From Flaccisagitta enflata (Eukaryota; Chaetognatha; Sagittoidea; Aphragmophora), in contig OZ231127.1 of assembly GCA_965153355.1 (NCBI GenBank), positions 68,200,001-68,264,000 on the forward strand: a stretch of 64,000 bases of DNA, given 5' to 3'. Made by a program: the position numbers and the translations under genes. A model generated the notes under the pieces. It made no database searches. It saw only the letters and a list, made by a program, of their open reading frames with translations, and was not told where the DNA came from. Below are positions 61,626-64,000 of this stretch, piece after piece (position 1 is the first letter of the stretch; each line of letters begins with the position of its first letter).

Positions 61626-62019
61626 TGTTTTTTCAATAGTTTATTGTATATCTATGAATGATTAAAACAGCAACAAAGTTATGTCATGCGGAAAATTCTT
61701 TGGCTAATGCTTATATCAAATGGTTTGTGAAAAAGTTCAAGGTACTGCTGTTTCATCATCATCAAATGTAGGGCCAGAAAGAAAATGCGAATAAAAGCTT
61801 GCAAAGCTCACCTTGGCAAAACCTGCGACAATAATGAACAGGATGTGCTACTTGAGACTGGAAAAAAGTTTTGCAGGCTTTAAACTGTTTTTCCTTTGTT
61901 TTAAAATTGTTACACATGTGAGAGGAGCATTTTAGAAATTCCCATGCCTGCCATTTGAAAATTGATTATTACTTGTCTTTTTGGCACAGTAATTAAAAAT
62001 AAAAATATACAATATAAAT

Positions 62020-62085
62020 GAGTCTTTACCTTTCTTATAAATGAGTCTTTACCTTTCTTTCAGCAAAAGAAGACAAGGACATATA
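62020..62085. repeat. 24-bp direct repeat
   Basis: AATGAGTCTTTACCTTTCTT occurs twice in tandem within the TIR element. Confidence 0.85.
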
Positions 62086-63041
62086 TGCCATGTCTCCTGC
62101 CAATTCAACGACATCATCAGCCATAATTGTTTAATCTGGAGACAATATGTAGATCATCAGTTCATTCTTTGAAAAAAGTTACATCAATTGAAAAATGAAA
62201 TTTCTTAAAAAAAGAAAGTCCAAACCAATTCATAGACGATGGAAGAATACAAAGAATTAGTTGTTTTGTGTAAAGTTGTAATGGTCATTACAGGTGCAAT
62301 CATATGTTGATGCTGCAATTATTCATTTTACTAATATTTTTAAGTTGATCTAAAGATTTTTTTTCAAAGTAGGATATGATGTTTTTTCTTTAAAATTTGC
62401 TGCAGCAATACACCAAACTGCAACATGCTTAAATCATTCATAGAGCAGGACTTATGTGAAAAAATAGCATGAAAACCATTTTTTTCCACCATTTATTTCT
62501 CTTTTAAAAACTATCATATACATTCATCTTTCGGGAGTGTTCTTTGCATGTATACACTGTTTGGCAAGTTGCTGCAGCTAGGAAACTTGCTGCAATGTCT
62601 TTAACTAGTGTAGATAGTGTCTAAGACTTAAGTTTTGCTTTGTCTAAGGTTTTTATCTTCAAACAATTGTTTTTTTTTTTCTGTTAAACTGATTGTTTTT
62701 TCAAAAACTCTTACTTTTTTTAGTAACATGAGATTTTTCAGCAAGTTGCTGCAACTGTTAGATTTGCAGCATGCAACTGAAATTGTACCAGAAAGTTGGT
62801 AAGACACTTATTTTGCTTCCTTAAAGGTTTAGTGACTTAATATTTACTGTTTTATTAGCTACACCCATTTGCGGCAGCATATTCCCTTATTTGCTGCAAT
62901 TTGCAGCAACCCGTCAATGATCATCAAAAGATAAACAGCTAGTTTGAAAGAGCATGTCAAACTGTACCAGAATCCCAAGTTTCACCTTCCTTTCCGGATT
63001 TGAAGATGTGTCTTGAAAATTGTCAACAAGCATGTACGCTA

Positions 63042-63357
63042 AATATGAGGACATGAAGATATGTAAACACAGGCAGTTTGAGGAAGAAGCACTTCATGAC
63101 GTTTTTAGAAACTGAGGGAAAGGGAGAAAAAAAAAGAGAGAGAAAAAAAATGCCAGCAAGCATTTTTTTCCTTTTGTTCCCTAAGAGGACTGTTAATAGA
63201 GAGAAGTTGGGAAGAGAGGATTGGACCCAAGCCAACAAGGCCATGTAGCATTCTGACATCTAGTCTCAGGGTTCTAGAGAGAGAAGAGCCAAATATACCG
63301 GATATAAGGGAGACAGAGAAAGAGTTTTGAGGGATATTTTTTGAGAGAGACAGTGAT

Positions 63358-63404
<47 letters not shown>

Positions 63405-63602
63405 AAGTAGAGAAACAGAGAGAGAGAGACCGAGATAGAGACACAGAGATAGCAAAGGAAGGGCTAAGACAGAGAAAGAGACATCGAGGAAGATATAAAC
63501 AGACAAGAAGACAGAAACTGCGACAAAGAGAGCGAAAAAGAGGGAACTTTCGCAAACTGAGTCTCCATGCCTTTCTATCATTCTTAATTCTCAGTGGACC
63601 GC
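63042..63602. other. Purine-rich intergenic with (GA)n
   Basis: Pure GA at about 63362-63402 within GAGACAGAGA-rich sequence. No gene recognised. Confidence 0.6.
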
Positions 63603-64000
63603 GGCAATCTGTCCCATTTCGCCGATAAATAGCTCGCTCGCCAAACAATACAACCCTACCACGCAAATACCCCCAACCCCACCTCCAGCTCCACCTAGCT
63701 CGCCAAACAATCCAACCCTACCACTAAGAATCCCACCCCATAGCCCACCCCCTGCTAGTTCGCCAAACATTACAACCCTCCCATGCAAATACCAACCCCA
63801 CCCCACCTGGATTGCCAAACAATACAACCCTCCCACGCGAATACCATCCTCCACTCCACCTAGCTCGCCAAACAATATGACCCTACCACGCGAATACCTC
63901 TCCCCATCCCACCCCCATCAAGCTCGCCCAACAATACCACCCAAGCACCCAAATACCGAGCCCCACCCCACCCTTACCTACCTCGCCAGACAATACAACC
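63603..64000 (-). repeat. Satellite C, inverted copy, cut by the window end
   Basis: Units of about 60 bp with CTCGCCAAACAATACAACCC and CACGCNAATACC. The reverse complement matches 13670-13856, most clearly at 63890-64000. The array continues beyond the window. Confidence 0.9.

Larger units (their letters stand above)
60121..63041. mobile_element. 2.9-kb element with long terminal inverted repeats
   Basis: Ends TAGCGTACATGCT and its exact inverse, AGCATGTACGCTA, with AAT on both sides (60118-60120, 63042-63044). The arms 60143-60300 and about 62850-63003 are inverse copies at roughly nine in ten positions, including TCCGGAAAGGAAGGTGAAAC and GCTGTTTATCTTTTGATGAT. TTGCTGCA/TGCAGCAA words are concentrated in the outer 500 bp of both ends. 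A short frameshifted minus-strand frame is inside (61093-61625). No known transposase motif was recognised; the superfamily is open. Confidence 0.82.

Overview
The window looks like nuclear DNA of an invertebrate metazoan. It has AT-rich intergenic DNA, very many long microsatellites, spliced-looking exons, a C-type lectin exon, a LINE-like retrotransposon and a pair of long C2H2 zinc-finger genes. There are no operons, no ribosome binding sites and no dense coding that would suggest a prokaryote. I cannot name the phylum from sequence alone. I recognised no rRNA, tRNA or CRISPR.

Clear coding content is small. A C-type lectin-like exon lies on the minus strand at 1574-1939. A 5'-truncated but otherwise open non-LTR retrotransposon ORF (endonuclease C-terminus, reverse transcriptase, CCHC-like C-terminal motif) lies at 15767-18772, with a possible pseudoknot just past its stop codon. 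Two single-exon polyzinc-finger genes lie on the plus strand at 20964-24032 (36 finger units) and 26728-28914 (25 units). Between them is a decayed finger array that two short repeats have broken up. A weak candidate exon for an Arg/Ser-rich protein sits at 12650-12847 on the minus strand.

Most of the rest is mobile or repetitive. Family A is a short element with an AGTCGCG...CGCGACT hairpin at one end and GGCCTTG at the other; there are about fourteen copies in three subfamilies. Family B/B2 contains GGTCAGCGGTACCCG and GGCCGCTGCC blocks and often carries a 20-21 bp minisatellite. Several foldback or terminal-inverted-repeat elements can be delimited by their arms: 6761-8251, 7052-7588, 25570-26211, 35036-35408, 37747-38335, 39416-41440, 42472-42804, 54713-56738 and 60121-63041. 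Several are nested. The clearest nest is a foldback element with an 8-bp target duplication at 39416-41440. It split a family A copy and was then itself entered by another family A copy.

The remainder is dinucleotide, trinucleotide and tetranucleotide arrays and tandem minisatellites with 12-134 bp periods. One satellite occurs in opposite orientations near 13.7 kb and at the right edge of the window. Most long open frames here are translations of these simple repeats and are not genes.
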